The notes: generated by a model from the letters alone, not told the origin. 64,000 nt of DNA from Chitinophaga sancti (GCF_034087045.1 NZ_CP139247.1:6040001-6104000), one strand, 5' to 3'. Positions 8,250 through 17,752 are shown, counted from the stretch's first letter. Numbers and translations: made by a program.

Positions 8250-8344
8250 GACTCCTCCTTTTCTTTTTTATAGTATTTAGACTGTCGTTTAAAGGAAAGA
8301 TTTAATGATCAGAAGATTTTAGCAAGGCATTAACATATTGACAT

Positions 8345-8710
8345 TTACTTTATTATAAGAGGCAACGGCGTACGTTTTGCAAGCTTTCTTCCCCTGAAAA
8401 ATAAATACAAATTAAAGAACAACATCACTCCAAGGTAAATGCAAAATCCACCAATCTTCATACTCAGCACTTCCATCAGTGTACGGTTACTCAACACTTC
8501 CTGCGTGATCTCCATGATAAAAAAAGCGAAGCCTAAATTCAATAAATAAAACCCCGTCTCGAACAACTTATTTGTGGCCTGTGCAATGTCTTCCTTACCA
8601 TGAAAAATATCCAGCATAAATACTTTGCCATTTTTGAAAAGCGTATGCGCTACATACCAGGTTACAAAAATGACTACAGGAAGATAAATGAGGTAAGCAA
8701 TGAAGTTCAT
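8345..8710 (-). CDS. Small membrane protein, paralogue A
   Basis: 121 residues with three hydrophobic segments (about 3-23, 50-72 and 83-107). The N-terminus NFIAYLIYLPVVIFVTWYVA, then a short linker ending in NGKVFMLDIFHG, and YLLNLGFAFF align with the neighbouring gene at 8722-9066 (NILAYIIYL..., NGRLYILGLLQG, YLVNLGYAAI), so the two are tandem paralogues. The genes are 11 bp apart on the same strand and surely co-transcribed, this one second. The family is not named. The order and pairing suggest a hetero-oligomer in the inner membrane. Confidence 0.75.
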   Translation of the reverse strand: MNFIAYLIYLPVVIFVTWYVAHTLFKNGKVFMLDIFHGKEDIAQATNKLFETGFYLLNLGFAFFIMEITQEVLSNRTLMEVLSMKIGGFCIYLGVMLFFNLYLFFRGRKLAKRTPLPLIIK

Positions 8711-8721
8711 ATTGTATAGTT

Positions 8722-9066
8722 TTAATGTGATGAAATTCTATTTTTGATCAATAAGATGACCGCCATGTTGCAATAATGCATTACTGCCAGGGTTAATAAG
8801 ATCCTGCCCGTCATAGTCGTGATACTGGTGAGGAGTTCCAGCCAGGTATGCACCGTACTCCAACAACTGATCATGATCGCCGCATACCCTAAGTTCACGA
8901 GGTAATACCCCACCAGCAGGATCTTATTGATAAAATCCGTCAGCGATACATCCCCCTGTAATAACCCCAGGATGTATAACCGGCCGTTCCGGAAGAAGAG
9001 TAAACCCACCCTGACGGTGACCAGGTAAGTGATGAACAGGTAAATGATATATGCAAGGATATTCAT
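8722..9066 (-). CDS. Small membrane protein, paralogue B
   Basis: 114 residues with hydrophobic segments at about 3-23, 46-69 and 84-107. It shares the NxxAYxIYL start, the NGRLYILGLLQG loop and the YYLVNLGYAA segment with its downstream paralogue, with which it forms a two-gene operon. No charged catalytic residues or known motif. A sequence of the form CAGTAC-N7-GTACAG lies 3 bp upstream of the start codon and nearly matches one in front of the HxlR regulator at 29182-29550, hinting at common control. Confidence 0.75.
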   Translation of the reverse strand: MNILAYIIYLFITYLVTVRVGLLFFRNGRLYILGLLQGDVSLTDFINKILLVGYYLVNLGYAAIMISCWSTVHTWLELLTSITTMTGRILLTLAVMHYCNMAVILLIKNRISSH

Positions 9067-9068
9067 AA

Positions 9069-9087
9069 CAGTACAAACCTAGTACAG
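9069..9087. promoter_or_regulatory. Candidate operator of the CAGTAC-N7-GTACAG type
   Basis: The sequence CAGTACAAACCTAGTACAG lies directly upstream of the membrane-protein pair. It nearly repeats the element at 29561-29580 in front of the HxlR regulator (same outer hexamers, spacer 8 instead of 7). A binding site for that regulator is inferred, not shown. Confidence 0.4.
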
Positions 9088-9130
9088 TTTATTGTATTTT
9101 CAAAATATTCTGAAAGTTTAGTACTTACCG

Positions 9131-9152
9131 CATAAGAAAAAAGCAGGCAATT
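9131..9152 (-). terminator. Intrinsic terminator after the 9167-9637 gene
   Basis: AGCAGGCAATTGCCTGCT is a perfect 18-bp palindrome; in the minus-strand sense it is followed by TTTTTTCTTA. It ends the two-gene SRPBCC operon. Confidence 0.8.
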
Positions 9153-9166
9153 GCCTGCTAATCAAC

Positions 9167-9637
9167 TTATAATCTTTCTAATTCTTTTAAATATTCATAT
9201 TGCAAATCCTCATGCTGCCCCTCTATAGCCTTCCGGATCTTCTTCATCTGCCCCATATATATCGTTGTCAATGCCGGACTCTCTCCTACCTTTATCCCCG
9301 CTTTCTTAATCTTCATTAAAAAGTACAACAGCAACTCTATCTCCGCCACCTTCGATCCCGTATATTTTATCTGCTTACTCACTCCCCTCAATATCTTTCT
9401 CAAATGCTTCTTCACATAGTAAATGTTCGTCTTCGGCTGCGTAGTAAATGCCTCATCCATTTCCAGTTTCACGGCGGCTATATATCCCTGCAGGTCCCCT
9501 TCCTCGAATAACAAATAAGATAACAACTCCTTATTGTCATTCTTAAACTTCGCCAACCGCAAACACACCTCCATGAGCCTTGCCGGGGGCAATGCCTGCA
9601 ATTCCTTCTTTATTTCACTGATACTCGCTGGCTTCAT
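9167..9637 (-). CDS. Hypothetical helical protein, co-transcribed with SRPBCC gene
   Basis: 156 residues, no signal peptide, mostly charged helices (KPASISEIKKELQALPPARL at the start; KKHLRKILRGVSKQIKYTG in the middle). The family is not named, but the shape suits a small all-alpha cytosolic protein. Its start codon overlaps the stop of the SRPBCC gene by 4 bp (ATGA type), so the two are translationally coupled and probably work together. Confidence 0.65.
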   Translation of the reverse strand: MKPASISEIKKELQALPPARLMEVCLRLAKFKNDNKELLSYLLFEEGDLQGYIAAVKLEMDEAFTTQPKTNIYYVKKHLRKILRGVSKQIKYTGSKVAEIELLLYFLMKIKKAGIKVGESPALTTIYMGQMKKIRKAIEGQHEDLQYEYLKELERL

Positions 9638-10011
9638 GAATAGAAATCAACAAGTGCTCCAAAATAAGCCTCATTCCATCCATCCACAATGTCGTCAAAT
9701 GCCTCGTCAGGAATATTCGTATGCCTCAGCTCCACATCCGTTCCTTTTTTGTGCGGATGCAGTATAATCGTCACAATTGAATCTTCCGGCTGATCCCCGA
9801 AATACCACTCCTGCACAATCTTCTTATCCTCTTCAAACTCGAGGTTCATACCTGCAATACTGTCTCCCCATAAGGAAAACTCCGTTCCCGCCTCGGCTTT
9901 CATTTCCGCAGGTTCACCGGACCATAACTGAATGGTGTATTGATTGGTCAATGCCTTGTACAACTCCTCAGGAGCTGCTGGCACCAAAAAGTGCTTTTTA
10001 TAATCCTTCAT
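9634..10011 (-). CDS. SRPBCC (START-like/AHSA1) domain protein
   Basis: 125 residues that fit one SRPBCC domain: KDYKKHFLVPAAPEELYKAL (first strand and helix), WSGEPAEMKAEAGTEFSLWG, EFEEDKKIVQEWYFG, and DVELRHTNIPDEAFDDIVDG leading to the long C-terminal helix. Such domains form a hydrophobic pocket for lipids or small hydrophobic ligands, or act as Hsp90 activators. It is the first gene of a two-gene unit with the helical protein downstream (4-bp overlap). Confidence 0.8.
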   Translation of the reverse strand: MKDYKKHFLVPAAPEELYKALTNQYTIQLWSGEPAEMKAEAGTEFSLWGDSIAGMNLEFEEDKKIVQEWYFGDQPEDSIVTIILHPHKKGTDVELRHTNIPDEAFDDIVDGWNEAYFGALVDFYS

Positions 10012-10052
10012 AATCCTGCAAAACTACTTTATCTGTTGCAATAACATAAAAA

Positions 10053-10080
10053 AATCGGGCGGCTAATAAGCCGCCCGATT
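10053..10080 (-). terminator. Intrinsic terminator after the GH20 gene
   Basis: AATCGGGCGGC and GCCGCCCGATT form an 11-bp stem with a 6-base loop, followed in the minus-strand sense by a run of seven T. It lies 10 bp past the GH20 stop. Confidence 0.9.
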
Positions 10081-10089
10081 AAAAAACTT

Positions 10090-12393
10090 TTACTTTACCA
10101 CCTGCAACCACTCGTCCGGCAGCCTTCCTATCTTACCTCCATTCACCCTGTATTCCAGCTTCAGCGTATACCCACCACCGCCTTCTACAAACTTCACCTC
10201 GATCGGATGCAACCCTTTCTGCAGCGCAATCTGTCCGCTCTTCTGTAAAGGTGCATGCCAGCCATCATTATCCACCACCTTCTCTCCATCTATGTACAGG
10301 TTCGCACCATCATCTGCCGTCAGGAAGAAACTATATATAGCCGTCTCCGGAACATTGATAAAGCCTTTCAGCGTAGCGGCAAATGGCTTACCACCATGCC
10401 CCATACTATCCGGCATGATCACATTGTTTACATACCCGCTGCTATCCGGTGTATCTTTCAGTGTCGTCACACTCTTAAATGATCCGTTGAAATAATCCAG
10501 TTTCAACCCCTGCTGCAAACCACTCACTTCTGTCGGTTTGAAGAATGATTGTGGCTTATAGTTCAACGTATAGATCTCTCCATGCACACCATCCGGCTTA
10601 AATGCCGCAATACGCAGGGAAATCTTACCCGGAATAATATAATCAGCTGGCAGTTCAGGAGATTTTACTGTCGGCGCCGTACCATCCGTTGTATAACGGA
10701 TCGTCATCTCAGGAGAAGGTTTCGCAATTACCAGTTTCGTCTTTCCTACAAATACGTTTTCTTCTGTAAACCCATCCAGATCTGGCATACGGTAGTGTAC
10801 CCTCATCTTGTCCAGGCGTTTATACTGCGTCATCAAACGCTGAGAATACCCTTCAAAATCGGATTTGTGTGTCCACAATACTTCTGCCAGCGCTGTCATT
10901 CGTGGCATATACATAAAGTCTGCACGATTTTCAGAAGGGATCATCTCTGTCCAGATATTCGCCTGCGCACCAATGATGTTACGGCCTTCTTCGGCAGTCA
11001 GGCCCTTTGGAACCGGCTCAAAATGATACACGTTTGCAATAGAGTTCCTGTCAGGAATACCATCAAAATACAAAGGATTGCCCGGCGTCATGATCACATA
11101 GTTCCCATTCTTAGCCGCATGCACGGGTGCTGAAGGTACCCAGCTTCTCCAATACATCACAACTGCCGTAGGACTCACACCCCCTTCCAAAATCTCATCC
11201 CAGCCAATCAGCTTCTTCCCTTTGGAATTGAAGAACTTTTCCATTCTCTTTACAAAGTAGCTCTGCAGTTCATCAACGTCTTTGATATTGTGTTCTTTCA
11301 TGAAATCCTTTACACCATCAAAGTGTTCCCAGGTAGACTTGTCCACTTCATCTGCACCCAGGTGAATATATTGAGAAGGGAACAATGCCGCAATTTCAGT
11401 AAATACATTCTCTGCAAATTCGAAGGTCGTTTCTTTGCAAGGACAGATAGGCGTGGTAAACAATTTACCCCATTTCACACCACCCTGACAACTCAGGAAA
11501 GGATACTCCCTGATAGCCGCCATCATATGACCCGGCATATCGATTTCAGGGATAATTTCGATATGACGTGCTGCTGCATAAGCAATCAGGTCCTTCATCT
11601 GCGCCTGCGTATAGAAGCCGCCATACAGTGTTTTGCCATCTTTGTGAATGATGTGGGAAGCGTCGATCGCCATATCCGGATTGGTTTTGGCTTTCTCCAT
11701 ACAGGCAGAATCCTGGTTGTTCCATTCACGCCACGCACCCTTTTCTGTCAGCAAAGGATATTTCTTGATTTCAATACGCCAACCCTGATCATCGGTCAGG
11801 TGCAAGTGTAATTTATTCATCTTGTACAAGGCGAGTACGTTGATGAATTTTTTCAGGTAGTCGATTGAAAAAAAGTGACGGGATACATCCAGGTGCATAC
11901 CACGCCAGCCATATACAGGGTGGTCGGTGATGTTCGCAGCAGGGATGGCGATCTTCGCCAGTTTGGTAGCTGTACCTTCTACTGATACCGGCATCAGCTG
12001 ACGCAGGGTCTGGATCGCGCGGAACATACCGGTAGGCGTTTTTGCTCCTATCTGAATTTCCTGCGTGCTGATCTGCAAAGTGTAATCTTCTTCGCCTTCC
12101 AGCTGATCATTCTGTGTCAATACGATGGAACCCGCACCGGCTTTGGTACCTGCAGGCAATGCCTGACCTAAGCCCTGTTTGATGAGTGCCTGTAACTGTG
12201 CCGCCTCATTGCTGAAAGCTTTTCCGGCCGGAACAACCAATTTCGTTTTTGCAGTAATGACAAATTCTCCAGCCTGTGGCACCAACTGTTGCGGATAAGG
12301 AATGATTCCGTAACGGGAGGGTGCTGCATCCTGGGCGCGTGCTATCTGAAAGAGTAACAATACACCCAGTGCCAGTGCACTTTTTTTCAACAT
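10090..12393 (-). CDS. Secreted GH20 beta-N-acetylhexosaminidase with PA14 domain
   Basis: 767 residues. Signal peptide at 1-20 (LKKSALALGVLLLFQIARA). Residues about 25-155 form the GH20b N-terminal domain; the TIM barrel spans about 158-510 with WRGMHLDVSRHFF, LHLHLTDDQGWRIEIKKYP and the catalytic pair D348-E349 in HLGADEVDKSTW. A short CHB-like region follows (about 550-620), then a PA14 domain (about 628-760; ADDGANLYIDGEKVVDNDGW) that probably binds glycan. It removes terminal GlcNAc/GalNAc from chito-oligosaccharides or glycoconjugates, in the periplasm or at the surface. It is transcribed alone and ended by a strong terminator. Confidence 0.95.
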   Translation of the reverse strand: MLKKSALALGVLLLFQIARAQDAAPSRYGIIPYPQQLVPQAGEFVITAKTKLVVPAGKAFSNEAAQLQALIKQGLGQALPAGTKAGAGSIVLTQNDQLEGEEDYTLQISTQEIQIGAKTPTGMFRAIQTLRQLMPVSVEGTATKLAKIAIPAANITDHPVYGWRGMHLDVSRHFFSIDYLKKFINVLALYKMNKLHLHLTDDQGWRIEIKKYPLLTEKGAWREWNNQDSACMEKAKTNPDMAIDASHIIHKDGKTLYGGFYTQAQMKDLIAYAAARHIEIIPEIDMPGHMMAAIREYPFLSCQGGVKWGKLFTTPICPCKETTFEFAENVFTEIAALFPSQYIHLGADEVDKSTWEHFDGVKDFMKEHNIKDVDELQSYFVKRMEKFFNSKGKKLIGWDEILEGGVSPTAVVMYWRSWVPSAPVHAAKNGNYVIMTPGNPLYFDGIPDRNSIANVYHFEPVPKGLTAEEGRNIIGAQANIWTEMIPSENRADFMYMPRMTALAEVLWTHKSDFEGYSQRLMTQYKRLDKMRVHYRMPDLDGFTEENVFVGKTKLVIAKPSPEMTIRYTTDGTAPTVKSPELPADYIIPGKISLRIAAFKPDGVHGEIYTLNYKPQSFFKPTEVSGLQQGLKLDYFNGSFKSVTTLKDTPDSSGYVNNVIMPDSMGHGGKPFAATLKGFINVPETAIYSFFLTADDGANLYIDGEKVVDNDGWHAPLQKSGQIALQKGLHPIEVKFVEGGGGYTLKLEYRVNGGKIGRLPDEWLQVVK

Positions 12394-12499
12394 AATTTAC
12401 TTTTAAGCATGATAAGGAAGTCAGCAAAGTACCAAGAATAATGGCACCAAACTGATGCGATATTGCTAAATTATACAGTAATATTAGCGCTGACAGCTC

Positions 12500-13099
12500 C
12501 TATACGGCTACATTCACAATATTCAACAACCTAAAGAACTGCTCCTCCTCCATTTCCTGTACTTCCCCCGGCTGCAAATCGCCCAACAACAGCTCTTCTA
12601 TTGAGATCCGTATCAGCCTTTTCGTCTGATGCCCCACAGCTGCCGTCATCTTCCTCACCTGGTGAAACTTTCCCTCCGTCAGCGTGATCGTAATCCACGT
12701 CCTTGGCAGGTACTCCTTCAGGTCATGTGCCCTTGGCCCTACGTTCGCCGGTTTTTCTACTACCTGCACCTCACAGGGCGGTGTGACGTAATCCACGCCC
12801 CCTTTTATACGAATGGTCACACCGGTTCGCAATTTCTCTACCGACTCCGGACTCATGATCTTATTGACCATCACAAGGTATGTACGCTTGTGTGGTGTGT
12901 CGCTTTCGAATAGTAAACGGGTGACTTTTTTATTGGTAGTAAGAATAAGCAATCCTTCGGAATGGTTGTCGAGTCTGCCCACGGCATGAATGCCTTCGGG
13001 AAAATCATAATCCAGTTCGCCCAAAAGATGTACTTTGTCAGGGCTCACGAACTGCGACACCATGTCGTAAGGCTTGTTAATAATGAAATACCGATCCAT
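12500..13099 (-). CDS. RluE-like 23S rRNA pseudouridine synthase
   Basis: 199 residues. The RsuA/RluB-E family signature GRLDNHSEGLLILT (about 41-54) includes the catalytic Asp44; RTYLVMVNKI and EGKFHQVRKMTAAVGHQTKRLIRISI are the second and third conserved blocks. There is no N-terminal S4 RNA-binding domain, as in RluE. The exact uridine modified cannot be told from sequence alone. It lies alone between the GH20 gene and the divergent GH127 gene. Confidence 0.9.
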   Translation of the reverse strand: MDRYFIINKPYDMVSQFVSPDKVHLLGELDYDFPEGIHAVGRLDNHSEGLLILTTNKKVTRLLFESDTPHKRTYLVMVNKIMSPESVEKLRTGVTIRIKGGVDYVTPPCEVQVVEKPANVGPRAHDLKEYLPRTWITITLTEGKFHQVRKMTAAVGHQTKRLIRISIEELLLGDLQPGEVQEMEEEQFFRLLNIVNVAV

Positions 13100-13177
13100 A
13101 AAATTCTGCTAATATACAGGCAAATCTGATTAATATCTATTTAACCCATTCCCGGGGGAAACCATAATTTCATCCCT

Positions 13178-15580
13178 ATGAAGATAAAAACGCTCATCAT
13201 CGCAACGACTGGATTTTGTAGCACCCTCCAGGCACAGGTGAAAAAAGATTATCCCATACAGCCTGTGGCCTTCACACAGGTACAGGTATCCGACAATTTC
13301 TGGGCGCCCAAGATCAGGGTGAATGCGGAAGTAACGATTCCCTATACCCTGGAACAATGTCGTAAGACAGGCCGCATCGACAATTTCAGACGTGCTGCCC
13401 ATACCATTCCCGGCGATTCTATGACGGAATATACATTTGACGATACGGATCTGTACAAAGTGATTGAAGGAGCTTCGTATGGTTTGCAGGTGAAAAAGAA
13501 CCCCGAACTGGAAAAGTACCTCGATTCACTGATTACTATTATCGGCGCTGCACAGGAAAAAGATGGTTATTTATATACTTTCCGCACCGTACACGCCGCA
13601 CACCCTCATCCATGGATAGGTACGAAGAGATGGGAAATGGAGGAAGACCTGAGTCATGAACTGTACAATGCCGGTCATCTGTACGAGGCCGCTGTAGCAC
13701 ATTACCAGGCTACAGGCAAAAAGACCTTATTGAATATTGCTATCAAAAACGCGGACCTGCTGGTTAAAACTCTCGGCTATGGCAAAGAAGAAAAATGGCC
13801 CGGCCACCAGATCGTAGAAACAGGGCTGACGAAATTATACCGTGTCACCGGCGATACTGCTTACCTGCATCTGGCAAAGTTCTTCCTCGATGTACGAGGT
13901 CCCGGTTCTCCATATAGTGGTGAATACAATCAATCTTTTACAAAAGTAGTAGACCAGCACGAAGCAAAAGGTCATGCTGTAAGAGCGACTTATATGTACA
14001 CCGGCATGGCAGATGTAGCTGCACTCACAGGTGATCAGCAATACCTGCATGCCATCGATGATATATGGAATGATGTGGTAAATAAAAAACTCTACATTAC
14101 CGGAGGCATTGGTGCTACCGGCAATGGCGAAGCATTTGGACAGGCATACGAACTTCCGAATATGAGTGCCTATGCAGAGACCTGCGCTGCTATCGCGAAC
14201 GTATACTGGAATAGCAGGATGTTCCTGCTGCATGGCGATGCGAAATACATTGATGTACTGGAACGTACTTTATACAATGGATTATTATCCGGCGTATCAC
14301 TCTCAGGAGATCGGTTCTTTTATCCGAATCCATTAGCGTCTATGGGACAGCATCAAAGAAGTGCGTGGTTCGGTTGTGCCTGTTGTATTTCAAATATGAC
14401 GAGGTTCCTGCCCTCTATGCCCGGATATATTTACGCCCAGAACCAAAACAATCTCTACATAAATCTCTTTGCTGGTAATACAGCTTCTATCAAATTACCT
14501 GTTGGTGCAGTGCAGATCACACAAACCACCAATTACCCATGGGATGGACAGGTCGATATTGCAGTGGCACCTGCCAAAGCAGCTAACTTCGCACTGCATA
14601 TCCGTATTCCTGAATGGGCAAAAGGTACCCCTGTACCGGGCAACTTATACTACGACGCAGATAGTGCAAGTCTGCCCAAACTGGCCATACTGCTGAATGG
14701 TAAACCTGCCAGTTACAAAATGGAAAAAGGTTATGCTGTCATTGCGCGTAACTGGAAGGCCGGTGATAAAATAAGACTTGACTTCCCCATGAGCGTACAA
14801 AAGATTATGGCCAACGATCAGGTAGTTGCCGATAAAAAACGTTTTGCACTGGAACGTGGTCCTATCATGTATTGCCTGGAAGGTCCGGATAATAAAGATG
14901 CTACTGTACAAAATATTGTAGTTGATAAAAATGCTGCTGTGAATGCTGTTTATAAACCTGACATGCTGAATGGTGTAACCGTATTGCAGATGAATGGTAG
15001 TTCTTCCAGCCGGCAGTTAAACAGTGATAAACTTATTACTGATACCCAAACAGTAACAGCTATTCCCTACTACGCATGGGCAAATCGTGGCCCCGGCGAA
15101 ATGGCTGTATGGATTCCATACGAAGCCTCTGCGGCCAGGCCCAAGCCAGCTCCGACCATTGCCTCCAAAGCAAAAGTAAGCGCCAGCATAAAAAACAAAC
15201 GGATGTTCATGGCGCTGAATGATCAGTACGATCCTTTGGATTCTCATGACAACAGTTCACTCTACCTGCATTGGTGGCCAAAACAGGATACGCTGGAATG
15301 GGTGCAGTACGATTTTGATCAGGCGTATACAATTTCCGGTTCTAAAGTTTACTGGTATGATGACGGACCTTTCGGTGGATGTCGTATTCCTGCATCCTGG
15401 AAACTCTATTATAAAAAGGGGGATGAATGGATACCTGTCGTAAATAAAACACCTTACGAAATAGCAAAAGACAAATACAATAGCGTAACATTTGAACCTG
15501 TTAACACCACTGCTTTAAGGCTGGAAGTACAGTTGCCAAAAGACAATTCATCAGGTATTCACGAATGGAGTGTACAGTGA
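13178..15580 (+). CDS. Secreted GH127 beta-L-arabinofuranosidase-like enzyme
   Basis: 800 residues with signal peptide KIKTLIIATTGFCSTLQAQ. The (alpha/alpha)6 barrel spans about 25-430 and carries the zinc/cysteine site known from HypBA1: E334 and C336 in AYAETCAAIA and C402-C403 in WFGCACCISNM, where the last Cys is the expected nucleophile. Beta-sandwich domains follow (about 430-650). The C-terminal part (about 665-800; TISGSKVYWYDDGPFGGCR) resembles a galactose-binding-like domain. GH127 enzymes release L-arabinofuranose from plant glycans. It lies next to the sigma/FecR/SusCD locus, to which it may belong. Confidence 0.9.
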   Translation: MKIKTLIIATTGFCSTLQAQVKKDYPIQPVAFTQVQVSDNFWAPKIRVNAEVTIPYTLEQCRKTGRIDNFRRAAHTIPGDSMTEYTFDDTDLYKVIEGASYGLQVKKNPELEKYLDSLITIIGAAQEKDGYLYTFRTVHAAHPHPWIGTKRWEMEEDLSHELYNAGHLYEAAVAHYQATGKKTLLNIAIKNADLLVKTLGYGKEEKWPGHQIVETGLTKLYRVTGDTAYLHLAKFFLDVRGPGSPYSGEYNQSFTKVVDQHEAKGHAVRATYMYTGMADVAALTGDQQYLHAIDDIWNDVVNKKLYITGGIGATGNGEAFGQAYELPNMSAYAETCAAIANVYWNSRMFLLHGDAKYIDVLERTLYNGLLSGVSLSGDRFFYPNPLASMGQHQRSAWFGCACCISNMTRFLPSMPGYIYAQNQNNLYINLFAGNTASIKLPVGAVQITQTTNYPWDGQVDIAVAPAKAANFALHIRIPEWAKGTPVPGNLYYDADSASLPKLAILLNGKPASYKMEKGYAVIARNWKAGDKIRLDFPMSVQKIMANDQVVADKKRFALERGPIMYCLEGPDNKDATVQNIVVDKNAAVNAVYKPDMLNGVTVLQMNGSSSSRQLNSDKLITDTQTVTAIPYYAWANRGPGEMAVWIPYEASAARPKPAPTIASKAKVSASIKNKRMFMALNDQYDPLDSHDNSSLYLHWWPKQDTLEWVQYDFDQAYTISGSKVYWYDDGPFGGCRIPASWKLYYKKGDEWIPVVNKTPYEIAKDKYNSVTFEPVNTTALRLEVQLPKDNSSGIHEWSVQ

Positions 15581-15638
15581 TAAGAACCTTTGCACTATTT
15601 ATAATTTGCTTAGTTGCACAAAGCGATCAGTTTACCAG

Positions 15639-15660
15639 CACCCTTTCTCCGGAAAGGGTG
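15639..15660. terminator. Hairpin without T-run after GH127
   Basis: CACCCTTTC and GAAAGGGTG form a perfect 9-bp stem with loop TCCG, 58 bp past the GH127 stop. No T-run follows, so it may be an attenuating or 3'-end-protecting structure rather than a classical terminator. The rest of the 200-bp gap holds nothing else recognised. Confidence 0.55.
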
Positions 15661-15782
15661 CATGCAGGATCAAAACCCGAACCAGTAAATGATGGATTTA
15701 AAAACAACAAAAATGCAGCAAAGCATTTTTAATGCTCATTCTGAAAAAGAAGATATATCTGGAATATTTACGAACAAAACTA

Positions 15783-16349
15783 CTAAAACAAAAATATAGA
15801 TATCACCTTCAGCATCGTCCTCAAATGATGCAGCGCATAAGTGATCTGGTTCTCAACCGTCCGCTTCGAAATTCCTAACTTCCCTGCTATCTGGTCATTC
15901 GACAAATGTTCCTGCCTGCTTAGTATAAACACCTCCCTGCACCTTTTTGGTAATCCCCTCACAAACTCTTCCACACTATCCTCCAGCTCCTGCCGCGACA
16001 ACTGCTGATCCCCTTCATTCTGAACCGCATAATGGTCCAACTGCCCGATATCCTCATTAAACGAGAGGGGTTTCACCTTCTCCTTCTTCAGATACCTGTA
16101 CACATGATACCGACCCGCCGCCTTTAAATACGCCGAGAAAGAAAGTATATCTAATTGTTCTCTCTTTAACCAGATATTCAGGAAAATGTCGTGGGTGATT
16201 TCTTTACTGACTTCCCTGTCCTTTAAATGGAAAAATACAGTTGTGTATACTGACTGCCAATGCTTCTTAAAGAATAAAGAAAAAGCAGCCTGATCCCCCT
16301 TTAATATGGACTCCCAAAGTTCATGGTCTGATAAATGGCCTAAGCACAT
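15783..16349 (-). CDS. ECF RNA polymerase sigma factor
   Basis: 188 residues from the ATG at 16349 (CLGHLSDHELWESILKGDQA); the frame is open 27 codons further up, but region 2 of sigma-70 starts here. Region 2 holds AFSLFFKKHWQSVYTTVFFH; region 4 (about 125-180) holds FVRGLPKRCREVFILSRQ and NDQIAGKLGISKRTVENQIT, a helix-turn-helix. It is divergent from the FecR anti-sigma gene, 160 bp away, an arrangement seen in Bacteroidetes cell-surface signalling. It should activate the downstream susC/susD genes when released by FecR. Confidence 0.9.
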   Translation of the reverse strand: MCLGHLSDHELWESILKGDQAAFSLFFKKHWQSVYTTVFFHLKDREVSKEITHDIFLNIWLKREQLDILSFSAYLKAAGRYHVYRYLKKEKVKPLSFNEDIGQLDHYAVQNEGDQQLSRQELEDSVEEFVRGLPKRCREVFILSRQEHLSNDQIAGKLGISKRTVENQITYALHHLRTMLKVISIFLF

Positions 16350-16460
16350 GATAAATGGACATAACGTAGTGTGGATTAAAGGTAACAATTTGCCAGAGAT
16401 TATTCTTTTTTTTTCCGGCCCCGCCCGCAATCAAAAAATATTTTTCAAATTTATGTGTGT

Positions 16461-16479
16461 GAGGCCCCAAAAGGGTCTC
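16461..16479 (+). promoter_or_regulatory. Hairpin in the sigma/FecR divergent region
   Basis: GAGGCCC and GGGTCTC pair (one G-T wobble) around CAAAA, ending 30 bp upstream of the fecR-like start codon. It could lie in the 5' leader of the anti-sigma transcript. Its role is unknown. Confidence 0.35.
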
Positions 16480-16509
16480 TAGTTTATCAGATACCTATAA
16501 ATCAAACAA

Positions 16510-17646
16510 ATGAGTCCACGGGAATTCTTTTTGCTATACGAAAAACTGTTATCAGGTACGATCACAGCCGAAGAAAAACTACGACTACAGGAATACACCG
16601 ACCAAATGGAAGCGGAAGAACACCCCTGGCAACCTGAAATGGGTGACAAAACCGAAATAGAAAACGAATTACACGCCCTGCTGGAACAGGAGATCAAACC
16701 TAAAAAACAAAACAGGATCAGGGTACTGACCACTATTCTCACAGCAGCTGCTGCATTAACCGGCCTCTTCATCCTCCTTTCATCCATCTATAAAAACAAC
16801 CCAACCCTGCCGCCATCAGCGCCCAAAAACCTTGCATCCAACAAGGTTACGCCTGGCTGCAATAAGGCTATCCTGACCCTCGCTGACGGTTCATCCATCA
16901 CGCTGGACAGCGCAGGGGCAGGTTCCCTGACCACAAAAAACGGCGTAATAATTAAACAGGTTCAAAATGGACTCATAGAATATAACGACAAAACAGGCAG
17001 TAGCGCCTCCTCCTGGAGCACGATCTCCACCCCTACAGGTGGACAATACCAGATCGTACTCGAAGACGGTACCAAAGCATGGCTCAACGCTACATCCTCC
17101 CTACGATTCCCAACCACCTTCAGGAACAATGAAAGGACAGTGGAAATAAGCGGGGAAGTATATTTTGAAATTGCCACAAACGAATCCAAACCATTTAAGG
17201 TAAACTTCAACGGCAACACCATTACAGTACTGGGCACTCACTTCAACGTCATGGCTTATAAAGACGAGGCGAAAAGTAAAGTGACCCTGCTGCAGGGCGC
17301 TGTCAAAGTGAACAACCACTCAGGTGAACAATTACTGAAACCGGGTATGCAGGCACAAATGACTGACTCCAACACCCGGATCACCACCTGCAAAGCAAAC
17401 TTAGAAGAAGTCATAGCCTGGAAAAACGGCTACTTTACTTTTGACCATGAAAACATACAAAGCATTATGCGAAAACTTGCACGCTGGTATGACGTAAGGG
17501 TAAATTACCAAGGCGATATGAACGGAAAGATCTTTTCCGGCACTGTTTCACGTTTTGATAATATTTCGGAAGTACTCAGCATGATCGAACTCACCGGCAC
17601 CATCCACTTCAGAATTCAGGGAAGGGAGCTGACGGTATTACCTTAA
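16510..17646 (+). CDS. FecR family anti-sigma factor
   Basis: 378 residues. The cytosolic N-terminal part (1-70) would hold the sigma factor; one membrane segment lies at about 72-93 (VLTTILTAAAALTGLFILLS); the periplasmic part contains the FecR domain (about 175-280) with GGQYQIVLEDGTKAWLNATS, VEISGEVYFEIATNESKPF and FNVMAYKDEAKSKVTLLQGA, and the DUF4974 C-terminal domain (about 305-378). It reads the state of the neighbouring SusC through the STN domain and controls the divergent ECF sigma factor. SusC follows 106 bp later. Confidence 0.92.
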   Translation: MSPREFFLLYEKLLSGTITAEEKLRLQEYTDQMEAEEHPWQPEMGDKTEIENELHALLEQEIKPKKQNRIRVLTTILTAAAALTGLFILLSSIYKNNPTLPPSAPKNLASNKVTPGCNKAILTLADGSSITLDSAGAGSLTTKNGVIIKQVQNGLIEYNDKTGSSASSWSTISTPTGGQYQIVLEDGTKAWLNATSSLRFPTTFRNNERTVEISGEVYFEIATNESKPFKVNFNGNTITVLGTHFNVMAYKDEAKSKVTLLQGAVKVNNHSGEQLLKPGMQAQMTDSNTRITTCKANLEEVIAWKNGYFTFDHENIQSIMRKLARWYDVRVNYQGDMNGKIFSGTVSRFDNISEVLSMIELTGTIHFRIQGRELTVLP

Positions 17647-17752
17647 CATCATCCACTTAATTTTTTAACACAACCGGCGCAGACCCTGCACCGGAAAGGG
17701 ATTCCTATTGCTAAAAAACACTCATTCATAAATTCCAACAAAACGTACATCT

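Noticed and set aside
11290..11811. A 173-codon plus-strand frame inside the GH20 gene.
   Set aside because: The GH20 domain on the other strand explains this region fully.
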